Assembly: GCA_035761165.1 (NCBI GenBank)
Contig: DASTRO010000051.1
Coordinates: forward strand, 1-14,210
Source of the DNA: CALCHX01 sp035761165
GTDB lineage: Bacteria > Gemmatimonadota > Gemmatimonadetes > Gemmatimonadales > Gemmatimonadaceae
Reading direction: 5' to 3'
Length of the DNA: 14,210 nucleotides
Shown: positions 7,867-14,210 of the stretch, piece after piece
Layout: each line of letters opens with the position of its first letter
Numbering within the stretch: the first letter of the stretch is position 1
The notes under the pieces: model-generated
The model's database searches: none
What the model was told of the DNA's origin: nothing
The model's input: only the letters and a program-made list of their open reading frames with translations
Position numbers and translations under genes: made by a program

Positions 7867-7922
7867 CTGGGCGGGCGCCAGGGCGGCGCCCGCACGAACC
7901 TCCGCCGTCTCGTGGTACCCCG

Positions 7923-8684
7923 ATGACTCACGCTCCCACGGCTCCCGCCTCCCCGGTGGGGTCGTCCGCGTACGTCCCCCCCGGCACCGCGCCCGCCGTG
8001 CCGACGATGCGAGCCGGCCGGCTCGCGCTGGCGCTGCAGGAGATCCTGACCGTCACCGTCCGGCTGCGCTCCGGGCGGCAGGTGGCCGCCGACGCGGAGT
8101 CCTTCCGTCTCCACGCCAAGCAGGTGCTGGCCGCCGCCGAGCAGGACGCGCGCACCGCCGGCTACGCGGGCGCTGACGTCCGGCTGGCCCTCTTCGCCGT
8201 CGTCGCCTTCCTCGACGAGTCGGTGCTCAACAGCGGGCAGCCGATGTTCGCCGACTGGCCGCGCCGGCCGCTGCAGGACGAGCTGTTCGGCGGACATCTG
8301 GGCGGCGAGATGTTCTTCCAGTACCTGCAGCAGCTGCTCGAGCGCGACGACGCCCCGGAGCTGGCCGACCTGCTCGAGGTCTTCGAGCTCTGCCTGCTGC
8401 TCGGCTTCCAGGGCCGCTACAGCGTGGGTGGGGCGGGGGAGCTGCAGCTCGTCACGCAGCGCGTGGGCGACAAGATCGCCCGCATCCGCGGACCGCTCGG
8501 CGAGCTGTCGCCGGCCTGGCGGCCGCCCACCGACCGGGTGGCGTCGGTCGGGCGCGACCCGTGGGTGCGCCGGCTGGCGATCGGCCTCGGCGTGATCGCC
8601 GCGCTGGTGGTCGTGCTCTTCGTCGTCTACCGCCTCGCGCTCGGCTCGGGCGTGGAGGAGCTGCGGCGGCTGGCCGGCGGCTGA
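7923..8684 (+). CDS. tssL: Type VI secretion inner-membrane protein TssL (DotU family)
   Basis: 253 residues. TssL sits in the inner membrane with a cytoplasmic hook domain and, with TssM and usually TssJ, forms the T6SS trans-envelope complex that docks the TssK-baseplate. Residues 1-30 are a Pro/Ala-rich tail. The DotU domain (about 32-190) shows AFLDESVLN (95-103), W..RPLQDELFGG (112-124), GGEMFFQYL (127-135) and LEVFELCLLLGFQGRY (151-166), all family hallmarks. One transmembrane helix (about 217-239) is followed by a short periplasmic tail, so there is no C-terminal OmpA-like peptidoglycan-binding domain. ATG 7923 is used because upstream codons of the open frame are low-complexity. No Shine-Dalgarno sequence is visible before it. 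tssM follows after 170 bases. tssK is about 6.8 kb upstream, behind inserted genes. Confidence 0.93.
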   Translation: MTHAPTAPASPVGSSAYVPPGTAPAVPTMRAGRLALALQEILTVTVRLRSGRQVAADAESFRLHAKQVLAAAEQDARTAGYAGADVRLALFAVVAFLDESVLNSGQPMFADWPRRPLQDELFGGHLGGEMFFQYLQQLLERDDAPELADLLEVFELCLLLGFQGRYSVGGAGELQLVTQRVGDKIARIRGPLGELSPAWRPPTDRVASVGRDPWVRRLAIGLGVIAALVVVLFVVYRLALGSGVEELRRLAGG

Positions 8685-8716
8685 CGCGGCGGGCGGTCGC
8701 GCCCGGCGGCTGACGG
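8675..8716 (+). repeat. Short direct repeat duplicating the end of tssL
   Basis: CCGGCGGCTGACG occurs at 8675-8687, where it includes the tssL TGA, and again at 8704-8716. Both are followed by GGTCGCG, after different gaps. Between them CGGGCG, GTCG, CGCCCG (8691-8706) can form a 6-bp hairpin. It looks like a small slippage duplication at the end of the gene. Confidence 0.55.
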
Positions 8717-8727
8717 TCGCGAGGGGC

Positions 8728-8736
8728 CCCCCCCCG
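8728..8736 (+). repeat. C9 homopolymer between tssL and tssM
   Basis: Nine cytosines follow GGGG at 8724-8727 in the untranslated tssL-tssM spacer. Such tracts are slippage-prone and also prone to sequencing error. No open frame crosses it, so any effect would be on leader RNA structure or transcription. Confidence 0.8.
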
Positions 8737-8819
8737 AACTACACGATACCGCCGTCCGCCCCGACCGCCGTCACTATCGCATCGCGCCCCGCACCACTTC
8801 CTCGCGCGCCCGCGCTCTC

Positions 8820-8847
8820 TGGTCCCTGGTTCCTGGTCCCTGGTCCC
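8820..8847 (+). repeat. Four tandem 7-base units TGGTYCC just before tssM
   Basis: TGGTCCC, TGGTTCC, TGGTCCC, TGGTCCC run head to tail and end 7 bases before the tssM ATG. They occupy the place where a ribosome binding site would lie, and are pyrimidine-rich instead of purine-rich. Confidence 0.85.
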
Positions 8848-8854
8848 TCCCGCG

Positions 8855-11800
8855 ATGTCCCGCGTCACCAAGATCTGGCTGCTCACCGCGCTGCTCCTGC
8901 TCGTCTACGCGGTCCTCGTCTGGTTCCTCGCGCCGCTCACCGGCCTCACCGGGCGCGACGCCTGGGTGCTGCGCGGCGGGCTCTGGCTGCTCGGCCTCGT
9001 GGCGGCGGTCGCCGTCGGCTGGTACCTGCACCGCAAGGCGCGCGCGGAGGCCGGCGCGGCCGCGCCGGCCGACGCCGACGTCGCCGAGATCGACGCGGCG
9101 GTCGCCACCGCGCAGGAGCGGCTGGCGGCGGCGAAGCTCGCCGGGGGGGCGCGGCTCGGCGCGCTGCCGGCCGTGCTCGTCCTGGGGCCGGCGGGCGGTG
9201 CCAAGACGACCATGATCGTCCGCTCGGGGCTCGAACCCGAGCTGCTGGCCGGCGAGGTGTTCCGCGGCGAGCAGATCGTGCCGACGCGCCTCGTCAACCT
9301 CTGGTACGTGCGCGGGCCGGGGAGCGGCGGGGCTTCCGGGGCGATCCTCGCCGAGGCCGGGGGGCAGGTGGCCACCGAGGCGCCCAAGCGCACGCGGCTG
9401 CTGCAGCGGTTGCAGCCGCTCCGGTTGGGCGCGGCGCTCGGGCGCGGCGCGCAGGCGCCGCGGCTGGCCGTCGTCTGCTTCCCCTGCGACGAGTTCCTGA
9501 AGCCCGGCAGCACCGACAGCGTGCCGGCGGCCGCGCGCCAGCTCCGCGCCGTGCTCGCCGAGACGGCCGAGGCGCTGGGCATCCGGCTCCCGGTGTACGT
9601 GCTGTTCACCAAGATGGACCGCGTGCCCGGCTTCGCCGACTTCGTGCAGAACCTCTCGCGCGACGAGGTGCGCGAGGTGCTGGGCACCACGCTCCCCGCG
9701 GTGACCGGCGACGGCATCTACGCCGAGCGCGAGACGGCGCGGCTGAGCGAGGCGTTCCGGCAGCTCGTCGAGTCGCTGGCCGCGCGCCGCCTCGCCGTGC
9801 TGCCGCGCGAGCACGCCGCCGAGCGCAAGCCGGGGGCGTACGAGTTCCCGCGCGAGGTGCGCAAGATCGCGCCGCTCGCCGTGCAGTTCCTCGTCGAGCT
9901 GGGCCGCCCGAGCCAGCTGGCGGTGAGCCCGTTCGTGCGCGGCTTCTACTTCACCGGCGTGCGCGCCGTCGTCATCACCGAGCAGGCGGGCGGCGGGGCG
10001 GCGGTGGTCGCCGCGCCTGGTGCTCCCGCCGCGCCGCAGGCGGCGTCGGGCGCGACGAGCGTCTTCGGCGCGCTGCGCACCCCCGGCGCGGCCGGTGGGC
10101 CCGCGGCTCCGGCCGTGCCAGCGGCCGCGCCGGTCACGCGGAAGAAGCCGCAGTGGGTCTTCCTGGAGCGCGTCTTCCCCGAGGTCGTGCTCGCCGACGA
10201 GGCGGCGCGGCGCGCCACCGAGGCCGGCACGCGCGTCTCGGGGATGCGGCGCGCGCTGCTGGCCGCCGCGGCGCTGCTCTTCGTCCTCCTGGGCGGCGCG
10301 TTCACGCTGAGCTGGGCCGGGAACCGCGGCATCGCGCGGCGCACCATCCGCGCCGTCCAGGCCACCACGCCCGCCGCCGGTGCGGTCGGCGCGCCGGCAG
10401 CACCTGATGCGGCGCTCGGTGCGCTACCCGACGTGGACGCGCTGCGCCGCCTCGACAGCCTGCGCGCCGAGGTCGCCCGGCTGGGCGAGTACGGCCGCGA
10501 CGGCGCGCCGCTGCGGCTGCGCTGGGGGCTCTACACGGGCGACCGCCTGTACCCCGATGCGCGTCGCGCCTACTTCGCGCGCTTCGAGCGCACGCTGCTC
10601 GCGCCGGCGCGCGGCGCGCTGCTGCGCACGTTGCAGGGACTGCCCGAGTCACCGACGACGACCACCGACTACGGGCCGACGTACGACGCGCTCAAGGCCT
10701 ACCTCATCACCAGCGGCCACGCCGACAAGAGCACGGTGCCCTTCCTGGCGCCGGCGCTGCTGCGCGCCTGGCTCGACGGCCGGCAGCTCGACCCCGAGCG
10801 CACCGCACTGGCGCAGCGGCAGTTCGAGTTCTACGCCGACGAGCTGCGGCGCGCCGACCCGTACGACTACGCGCCGGAGCAGGTGGCCGTCGAGCGCGGC
10901 CGCGCCTTCCTGCGCCAGTTCGAGGGGGCGGACCGCATCTACCAGTTCATGGCCTCCGAGGCGGCGCGCAGCAACGCGGCGGTGCAGTTCAACCGCAGCG
11001 TCCCCGGCTCGGCGGCGTACGTCGTCGACACGTACGAGGTGCCGGGCGCCTTCACGAAGGGCGGCTGGGCCTTCATGCAGGACGCGCTGAAGAACGTGGA
11101 CCGCTTCCTCAAGGGCGAGGAGTGGGTGCTGGGACCCGACGCCACCGCGCCGACGGTCGACAGGCGCGAGCTGGCCGCCCAGCTGCGCGCGCGCTACGAG
11201 GCCGACTACGTGCGCCACTGGCGGGAATACCTGCGCGCCGGCCGGGTGGCGCGCTACGCCAACCTCAAGGACGCCGCGCAGAAGCTGCAGGCGCTGAGCG
11301 GTCCGCAGTCGCCGCTGCTGGCGATGCTCGCCCTGGCGTCGCGCAACACGGCGGTGGACTCGGCGGGCGCGGTGACGCGGGCCTTCCAGCCGGTGCATGC
11401 GGTGCTGCCGCCGGCCGTCACCGACAAGTACGTGAGCGAGGCCAACGCGCCGTACGTGCAGGCGCTGGCCGCGCTCGGCGCGGCGGTGGACCAGGCCGCG
11501 GCGGCACCGCCGGGGCAGGGCGAGGCCGCCGCGCAGCAGGCGGCGGGGAGCGCGTCGCAGGCCAAGCTGGCGGTGAACCAGGTGGCACAGGGCTTCAACG
11601 TCGATACGGCCGGCCACGTCGAGGCGATCGTGCAGCAGCTGCTGAGCGAGCCCATCGTCGCCGTCGAGCCGTACCTGCGCAACGTCGGCAGCGGGGAGCT
11701 GAACGCCGCGGGCGCCCGCTTCTGCGCCAGCTTCGGCACGCTGATGGGCAAGTACCCCTTCGACCCGAACGCCGCCACCGAGGCGACGGTGGACGAGGTG

Positions 11801-12424
11801 GCGGGAATGTTCAAGCCGGGCACGGGGCTGATGTGGACCTTCTACGACGAGGTGCTGCAGAAGGTGCTGGCGCGGCAGGGAAACCAGGTGGTGCCGCGTC
11901 CCGGCGCGCCGATGGCGCCCAACGCCGCCTTCGTCGGCTTCTTCAACCGCGCGGCGCTGCTCTCCGCGGCGCTCTTCCCCGACGGCAGCGAGGACCCGCG
12001 CTTCAGCTTCGCGCTGCGCCCGGTGCTCTCCGAGGCCATCCCCGGCGTGACGGTGGCGGTGGACAACCAGGTGGCGCGCTTCACGCGCACGGCCAACGAC
12101 CTCACCCCCTTCCAGTGGCAGGCGAGCACGGCACGCTCGGCGCGCCTGGCGGGGCAGCTCGGCGGCGCCGAGGTGAACTTCCTCGGCCCGTACAACGGGC
12201 CGTGGGCGCTGTTCAAGCTCTTCCACCGCGCGGACCGCTGGCAGGGCGCCAACGGCACCTACACGGTGGAGTGGACGCCGCGCATGTCCGGCGGGCAGCC
12301 GATGACGCTGGCCGACGGGACGCCGGTGCGCGTGGTGGTGGAGCTGCGCCTGCCCGGCGTGCCGCCGGTGCTGCAGCGCGGCTGGTTCGACGGGCTGCGC
12401 TGCGTGAGTCGAGTGGCGCAGTAG
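8855..12424 (+). CDS. tssM: Type VI secretion membrane-complex ATPase-like protein TssM (IcmF family)
   Basis: 1189 residues, full length for the family. TssM spans the inner membrane and forms the periplasmic shaft of the T6SS channel. Two N-terminal transmembrane helices (about 7-28 and 39-57) precede a cytoplasmic NTPase-like domain. Its P-loop region GPAGGAKTT (111-119) has Ala where Gly normally precedes Lys. FTKMDRVPGF (251-260) is a GTPase-like TKxD motif, and SPFVRGFYFTGVR (358-370) is a family block. An Ala/Pro/Gly-rich linker (about 378-428) precedes WVFLERVFPEVVLADEA (434-450). The third transmembrane helix lies at about 465-487. The remaining 700 residues are periplasmic, ending with a beta-rich domain. 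ATG 8855 fits the membrane topology but has no Shine-Dalgarno. The family is certain; nucleotide hydrolysis is doubtful because of the altered P-loop. Confidence 0.94.
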   Translation: MSRVTKIWLLTALLLLVYAVLVWFLAPLTGLTGRDAWVLRGGLWLLGLVAAVAVGWYLHRKARAEAGAAAPADADVAEIDAAVATAQERLAAAKLAGGARLGALPAVLVLGPAGGAKTTMIVRSGLEPELLAGEVFRGEQIVPTRLVNLWYVRGPGSGGASGAILAEAGGQVATEAPKRTRLLQRLQPLRLGAALGRGAQAPRLAVVCFPCDEFLKPGSTDSVPAAARQLRAVLAETAEALGIRLPVYVLFTKMDRVPGFADFVQNLSRDEVREVLGTTLPAVTGDGIYAERETARLSEAFRQLVESLAARRLAVLPREHAAERKPGAYEFPREVRKIAPLAVQFLVELGRPSQLAVSPFVRGFYFTGVRAVVITEQAGGGAAVVAAPGAPAAPQAASGATSVFGALRTPGAAGGPAAPAVPAAAPVTRKKPQWVFLERVFPEVVLADEAARRATEAGTRVSGMRRALLAAAALLFVLLGGAFTLSWAGNRGIARRTIRAVQATTPAAGAVGAPAAPDAALGALPDVDALRRLDSLRAEVARLGEYGRDGAPLRLRWGLYTGDRLYPDARRAYFARFERTLLAPARGALLRTLQGLPESPTTTTDYGPTYDALKAYLITSGHADKSTVPFLAPALLRAWLDGRQLDPERTALAQRQFEFYADELRRADPYDYAPEQVAVERGRAFLRQFEGADRIYQFMASEAARSNAAVQFNRSVPGSAAYVVDTYEVPGAFTKGGWAFMQDALKNVDRFLKGEEWVLGPDATAPTVDRRELAAQLRARYEADYVRHWREYLRAGRVARYANLKDAAQKLQALSGPQSPLLAMLALASRNTAVDSAGAVTRAFQPVHAVLPPAVTDKYVSEANAPYVQALAALGAAVDQAAAAPPGQGEAAAQQAAGSASQAKLAVNQVAQGFNVDTAGHVEAIVQQLLSEPIVAVEPYLRNVGSGELNAAGARFCASFGTLMGKYPFDPNAATEATVDEVAGMFKPGTGLMWTFYDEVLQKVLARQGNQVVPRPGAPMAPNAAFVGFFNRAALLSAALFPDGSEDPRFSFALRPVLSEAIPGVTVAVDNQVARFTRTANDLTPFQWQASTARSARLAGQLGGAEVNFLGPYNGPWALFKLFHRADRWQGANGTYTVEWTPRMSGGQPMTLADGTPVRVVVELRLPGVPPVLQRGWFDGLRCVSRVAQ

Positions 12425-12433
12425 GCGTGGATG

Positions 12434-12466
12434 GGCGCGCCCCCGTCGCCGGACGGGGGGCGCGCC
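12434..12466 (+). terminator. Strong GC hairpin after tssM
   Basis: GGCGCGCCCCCGTC pairs with GACGGGGGGCGCGCC around loop GCCG, with one bulged G, giving a 14-bp stem 9 bases after the tssM stop. It is followed by GC-rich sequence and only a loose pyrimidine stretch (CATTCTTCCC) further on. It probably ends the tssL-tssM transcript. Confidence 0.6.
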
Positions 12467-12489
12467 GGAGCGTGGCGCATCCCTCATTC

Positions 12490-12530
12490 TTCCCATGGCG
12501 GCCACGCCAAGGGAGCGCTACCTTCGCGGC
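12490..12530 (+). promoter_or_regulatory. Candidate promoter (copy 2 of the repeated element)
   Basis: The blocks TTCCCATGGCGGCC (12490-12503) and TACCTTCGCGGC (12519-12530) are identical to those ahead of tssL, with the same spacing. The element lies just after the tssM hairpin and 73 bases before the next start codon, exactly where a new promoter is expected. Sigma-factor class is not established. Confidence 0.5.
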
Positions 12531-12582
12531 GATCGGCGCCCGCTGGCGCCCCCATCCTGACATCCTCGCGAGACTCGAGGCC

Positions 12583-12589
12583 GAGGTGA
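12583..12589 (+). promoter_or_regulatory. Ribosome binding site deciding the lipoprotein start
   Basis: GAGGTGA lies 8 bases before ATG 12598 and is close to the ideal Shine-Dalgarno. An in-frame ATG at 12589 overlaps it and would be poorly placed, so 12598 is preferred. Confidence 0.6.
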
Positions 12590-12597
12590 TGCCATCC

Positions 12598-13851
12598 ATG
12601 CGTACGATCGTGCGCGTCGTCGCCGGGCTGTTGCCGCTGGCGGCGACCGCCTGCCTGACCGATCCCGCCGCACCCGTGGATGCGGGCGTCCCGACGGGGC
12701 TCCACGTCGTCGCGCAGACGTCGCCCTCGGAGGGCGACCGGACGGTGCGCGTCCAGGTCTTCTTCCTCAACGCCCAGGAGCAGGAGGTCGAGCTCCCCGT
12801 CTCCCCGGCCGAACTCACGGTGCCCGCCAACTCGTCGGTGACGGAGGGCGTCACCACGCAGCTGGCGCGCTGCTTCGAGGAGGCTGCCAGCTCCACCGAG
12901 GGTGGGGTGCCGGCCTGCCCGCTCATCGTCCGCCTCGTGCTGCTGGACGACGACGGGGAGACGCTGGCCGAGGGCTCGCGCAGCGTCACCGTGCAGCAGG
13001 GGGAGAACCCGGTGGAGGTCCCATCGATCTCGCTCATCGCGCCCTCCATCGGCGGCGTGGTGGTGGACGCGACGACCGGCCAGGGCGTCGGCGGCGCCAA
13101 CGTGGCGCTCTACGCCGGCACGGCCACCACGGGCACGCCGGTGGCCACGCTGGTCGCCGGTACGGGCGGCGCGTACCTCTTCCCCGGGCTGCGGCCCGGC
13201 ACCTACACGCTGGTCGCCACCCTGGGTGGCTTCTTCGAGGCGACGGCGGGCCCGATCACGGTCGAGTCGGGCACCTCCACGATGCGCGACATCATCGCCA
13301 CGCCGGTGCCGGCGGAGGGCGAGCTGCGCATCGTGCTGACGTGGGGAGCGACGCCCTTCGACCTCGACTCGCACCTCTTCGGCCCGGCGTCGGCGGGCAG
13401 CTATCACGTCTACTTCGCCGCCGAGTCGGCGCCCCCCTACGCCAACCTCGACGTGGACGACACCGACAGCTTCGGGCCGGAGACGATCACCATCACGCAG
13501 ATCGCGTCCGGCGCGCACATCTACGGGGTGCACAACTACTCCGATCGGTTCAGCGCCGCGGGGGACGACGATCCGGCCGGCCGGACGGCGCTGGCCGGCT
13601 CCGGTGCGCGGGTGCGGGTCTTCGACAGCGAGGGGCTGCGCGCCGAGTTCACGGTGCCCACCGGCCAGGAGGGGACGTTCTGGACGGTCTTCTCGCTGGA
13701 CGGCGAGACGATCACGCCGATCAACACGATGACCTTCGCGTCCGATCCGGACCTGACGCCGCCCACCGGCACCGCCCGCGTCACCCGTGGCACCGGCGCG
13801 GCGCTCTCGCGCATGCCCGCCACCAAGCGCGCCAAGGCGCCGCGCCCGTGA
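12598..13851 (+). CDS. Predicted lipoprotein with carboxypeptidase-regulatory-like and YfaP/DUF2135-like domains
   Basis: 417 residues. The N terminus MRTIVRVVAGLLPLAATAC ends in Cys19, a lipoprotein-type signal, although -3 is Ala; export is likely and the lipid anchor probable. Residues 30-145 are a beta-rich region starting TGLHVVAQTSP. Residues about 148-235 match a carboxypeptidase-regulatory-like (transthyretin-like) beta-sandwich: GGVVVDATTGQGVGGANVAL, then GAYLFPGLRPGTYTL. Residues about 241-380 resemble YfaP/DUF2135: ELRIVLTWGATPFDLDSHL (242-260), YANLDVDDTDSFGPETITI, and GAHIYGVHNYSD (305-316). The C-terminal tail is basic and Pro-rich. It has its own candidate promoter and good ribosome site, so it is probably not part of the tssL-tssM transcript. 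The role is unknown; an envelope-surface binding protein is the best guess. It does not look like the small T6SS lipoprotein TssJ. Confidence 0.82.
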   Translation: MRTIVRVVAGLLPLAATACLTDPAAPVDAGVPTGLHVVAQTSPSEGDRTVRVQVFFLNAQEQEVELPVSPAELTVPANSSVTEGVTTQLARCFEEAASSTEGGVPACPLIVRLVLLDDDGETLAEGSRSVTVQQGENPVEVPSISLIAPSIGGVVVDATTGQGVGGANVALYAGTATTGTPVATLVAGTGGAYLFPGLRPGTYTLVATLGGFFEATAGPITVESGTSTMRDIIATPVPAEGELRIVLTWGATPFDLDSHLFGPASAGSYHVYFAAESAPPYANLDVDDTDSFGPETITITQIASGAHIYGVHNYSDRFSAAGDDDPAGRTALAGSGARVRVFDSEGLRAEFTVPTGQEGTFWTVFSLDGETITPINTMTFASDPDLTPPTGTARVTRGTGAALSRMPATKRAKAPRP

Positions 13852-13897
13852 TGCCGGTGTCCCGTCTCGTGCCGCCCATGCCCGCCCCGACCTCACC

Positions 13898-13914
13898 GCG
13901 CCGCCCCGCGGCGC
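13898..13914 (+). other. Small hairpin ahead of the last gene
   Basis: GCGCCG, loop CCCCG, CGGCGC form a 6-bp stem 5 bases before the ribosome site GGAGG (13920-13924). It could affect access to that site, but such stems are common at this GC content. Confidence 0.25.
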
Positions 13915-13928
13915 CTTCCGGAGGACGC

Positions 13929-14210
13929 ATGTCCCTCTCGCTCTCCCGGCCGGCCGCGGCCGGCGCCGCACTGGCGCTGGCGCTGCTCGCCGCGTGCGCT
14001 CCGCCGCCCGGCCGCGTCACCCCGGCGCGCCGCGCCGCGGTGGACTCCGCGGTGCGTCGCGCCGTGGCGCAGGAGGCGCAGGCCGGCGCCACGCGCTCCA
14101 CGCGCGCCATCGCGGTCGCGCCGTTCGCCGTCGGCAGCGCCGATGCGGACATCGCGCCGCTCGCCTACGGCCTGGCCGACCTGCTCACCACCGACCTGGC
14201 GCGCAGCCAC
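13929..14210 (+). CDS. Lipoprotein with FlgO/CsgG/TolB-like N-terminal region, cut by the window end
   Basis: 94 codons are visible with no stop. ATG 13929 is preceded by GGAGG at 13920-13924. The signal peptide ends in LAAC (Cys23), a textbook lipobox, so the product should be lipid-anchored, probably to the outer membrane. From about residue 62, AIAVAPFAVG, then IAPLAYGLADLLTTDLARS, matches the opening strand and helix of the FlgO/CsgG/LpoB-type fold, which in other bacteria occurs in flagellar, curli and peptidoglycan-synthesis lipoproteins, and in TolB-like sequences. The lack of the rest prevents a choice between these. It lies 77 bases after the preceding lipoprotein gene on the same strand and may be co-transcribed with it. 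Confidence 0.75.
   Translation, partial: MSLSLSRPAAAGAALALALLAACAPPPGRVTPARRAAVDSAVRRAVAQEAQAGATRSTRAIAVAPFAVGSADADIAPLAYGLADLLTTDLARSH

Noticed and set aside
1147..7922. Insertion as a defined mobile element
   Set aside because: No transposase, integrase, tRNA target, terminal inverted repeat or duplicated target site could be found at either edge.
10649..12505. 618-codon minus-strand frame opposite tssM
   Set aside because: Low-complexity Arg/His/Gly composition and complete overlap with an intact tssM; a GC-driven artefact.
11122..12597. Upstream extension of the downstream lipoprotein frame back into tssM
   Set aside because: The extension is Arg/Gly/Ala-rich shadow sequence. The lipoprotein signal and Shine-Dalgarno place the start at 12598.
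12598..13851. Downstream lipoprotein as TssJ
   Set aside because: It is over 400 residues with carboxypeptidase-regulatory-like and YfaP-like regions; TssJ is a small single-domain lipoprotein of roughly 150-180 residues.

Overview
The window is very GC-rich and almost fully coding. It carries part of a type VI secretion system (T6SS) that is interrupted by unrelated genes. Three things suggest a Gemmatimonadota member, with Acidobacteriota as the alternative: an ADOP-type orphan permease paired with a PadR regulator, small surface lipoproteins including one with a HEMLH motif, and a TssM of the subtype that lacks the Walker A glycine. This assignment rests on family patterns only; there is no rRNA or marker gene.

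Layout. (1) 1-1146 is the 3' part of tssK, the baseplate/membrane-complex adaptor. (2) 1157-4347, on the minus strand, is a two-gene unit: a PadR-like repressor, then a 953-residue ADOP permease, joined by an ATGA overlap. It converges on tssK, and both stop codons lie in one perfect hairpin. (3) 4348-4815 is a 468-base divergent spacer with an AT-rich imperfect palindrome in front of padR. (4) 4816-7635 holds a secreted alpha/beta hydrolase, a poorly bounded lipoprotein-like reading frame that may be decaying, and a lipoprotein with a HEMLH zinc-site motif. (5) 7923-12424 is tssL (dotU) and tssM (icmF), the inner-membrane core of the T6SS. (6) 12598-13851 is a predicted lipoprotein with a carboxypeptidase-regulatory-like domain and a YfaP/DUF2135-like domain. 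(7) 13929 to the window end is the start of a lipoprotein with a FlgO/CsgG-like region.

How it fits together. TssK, TssL and TssM normally work as one module and are usually encoded side by side. Here about 6.8 kb of non-T6SS genes separates tssK from tssL. Hand counts of single 60-base samples give 60% GC in this segment (7081-7140), 67% in the permease (2881-2940) and 80% in tssM (10441-10500). tssL and tssM therefore probably need their own promoter. A candidate is a 41-base element ahead of tssL that recurs, 34 of 41 bases identical, ahead of the lipoprotein gene after tssM. All differences fall in the spacer between two invariant blocks, which is what a shared promoter would look like. 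A 14-bp hairpin after tssM probably closes the tssL-tssM unit. No tRNA, rRNA, CRISPR array, transposase or integrase was seen.
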